This document shows positions 5,702-5,784 of a DNA stretch of 5,784 bases, piece by piece; the first letter of the stretch is position 1; every line of letters begins with the position of its first letter. A program made the translations under genes and the position numbers. The notes under the pieces are model-generated. The model was given only the letters and a program-made list of their open reading frames with translations. It did not search any database and had not been told where the DNA came from. Source of the DNA: an uncultured Lachnospiraceae bacterium (GTDB taxonomy: Bacteria > Bacillota > Clostridia > Lachnospirales > Lachnospiraceae); NCBI GenBank assembly GCA_910588815.1, contig CAJUQY010000081.1:1-5784 (forward strand), read 5' to 3'.

Positions 5702-5710
5702 TCCCCCCTC

Positions 5711-5784
5711 TTATTTCCTCTTATCCCGCCTGCTGGTCTCGGTCGCTTCGTCATAATCCCGCTTCTGCATCCCCATCAGACCGC
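5711..5784 (-). CDS. 3' end of a convergent minus-strand gene (partial, unidentified)
   Basis: From the window edge to TAA at 5713-5711 the minus strand has 23 open codons ending RDYDEATETSRRDKRK. The charged tail and its stop just before the hairpin repeat fit a real C terminus facing the DUF4432 gene. The stretch is too short to identify and could be chance. Confidence 0.4.
   Translation of the reverse strand, partial: GLMGMQKRDYDEATETSRRDKRK

Noticed and set aside
5458..5754. 98-codon minus-strand frame with duplicated peptide segments
   Set aside because: Its internal duplication is only the translated 53-bp repeat; it overlaps the DUF4432 end and has no ribosome site.

Overview
The window looks like chromosomal DNA of a Gram-positive, low-to-mid GC Firmicute, most likely a gut Clostridia of the Lachnospiraceae type. 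This is inferred from strong AGGAGG ribosome binding sites, sigma-A-like promoters, a signal peptidase I with a GDHRSVSVDSR box, a coiled-coil protein with a SIAEAALKLNGVFEAAQAAA core, and a Cys/His repeat surface protein. No rRNA, tRNA, CRISPR array, transposase or phage gene was seen.

Left part, minus strand (1 to 1742): a compact three-gene unit read right to left. It holds a soluble coiled-coil protein (1284-1742), a P-type signal peptidase I (718-1293, overlapping the first gene by 10 bp), and a membrane-targeted protein made of seven HxHxxxC[Y/F] units (697 down to the window edge). A strong intrinsic-terminator-like hairpin (8-43) lies inside the end of the last reading frame. The unit looks like an export or surface-protein module in which the peptidase may process the repeat protein. 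That partnership is inferred from position only.

Middle (1743-2059): a 317-bp divergent control region with two candidate minus-strand promoters and one plus-strand promoter. Each has a short perfect palindrome on or beside its -10 region. There is also an A-tract repeat.

Right part, plus strand (2060-4440): two genes overlapping by ATGA encode an integral-membrane acyltransferase-3 protein and a Wzy/WaaL-type O-antigen ligase or polymerase-like protein. Together they suggest acylation and polymerisation or transfer of a surface glycan. Next comes a DUF4432 aldose-1-epimerase-like protein with its own near-consensus promoter; its start is best placed at 4542.

Right edge (5541-5784): a structured intergenic repeat consisting of two 53-bp direct copies, 65 bp apart and differing at one base, plus an inverted 19-bp end. 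A 21-bp perfect inverted repeat encloses the second copy. Beyond it lies what looks like the 3' end of a convergent minus-strand gene.
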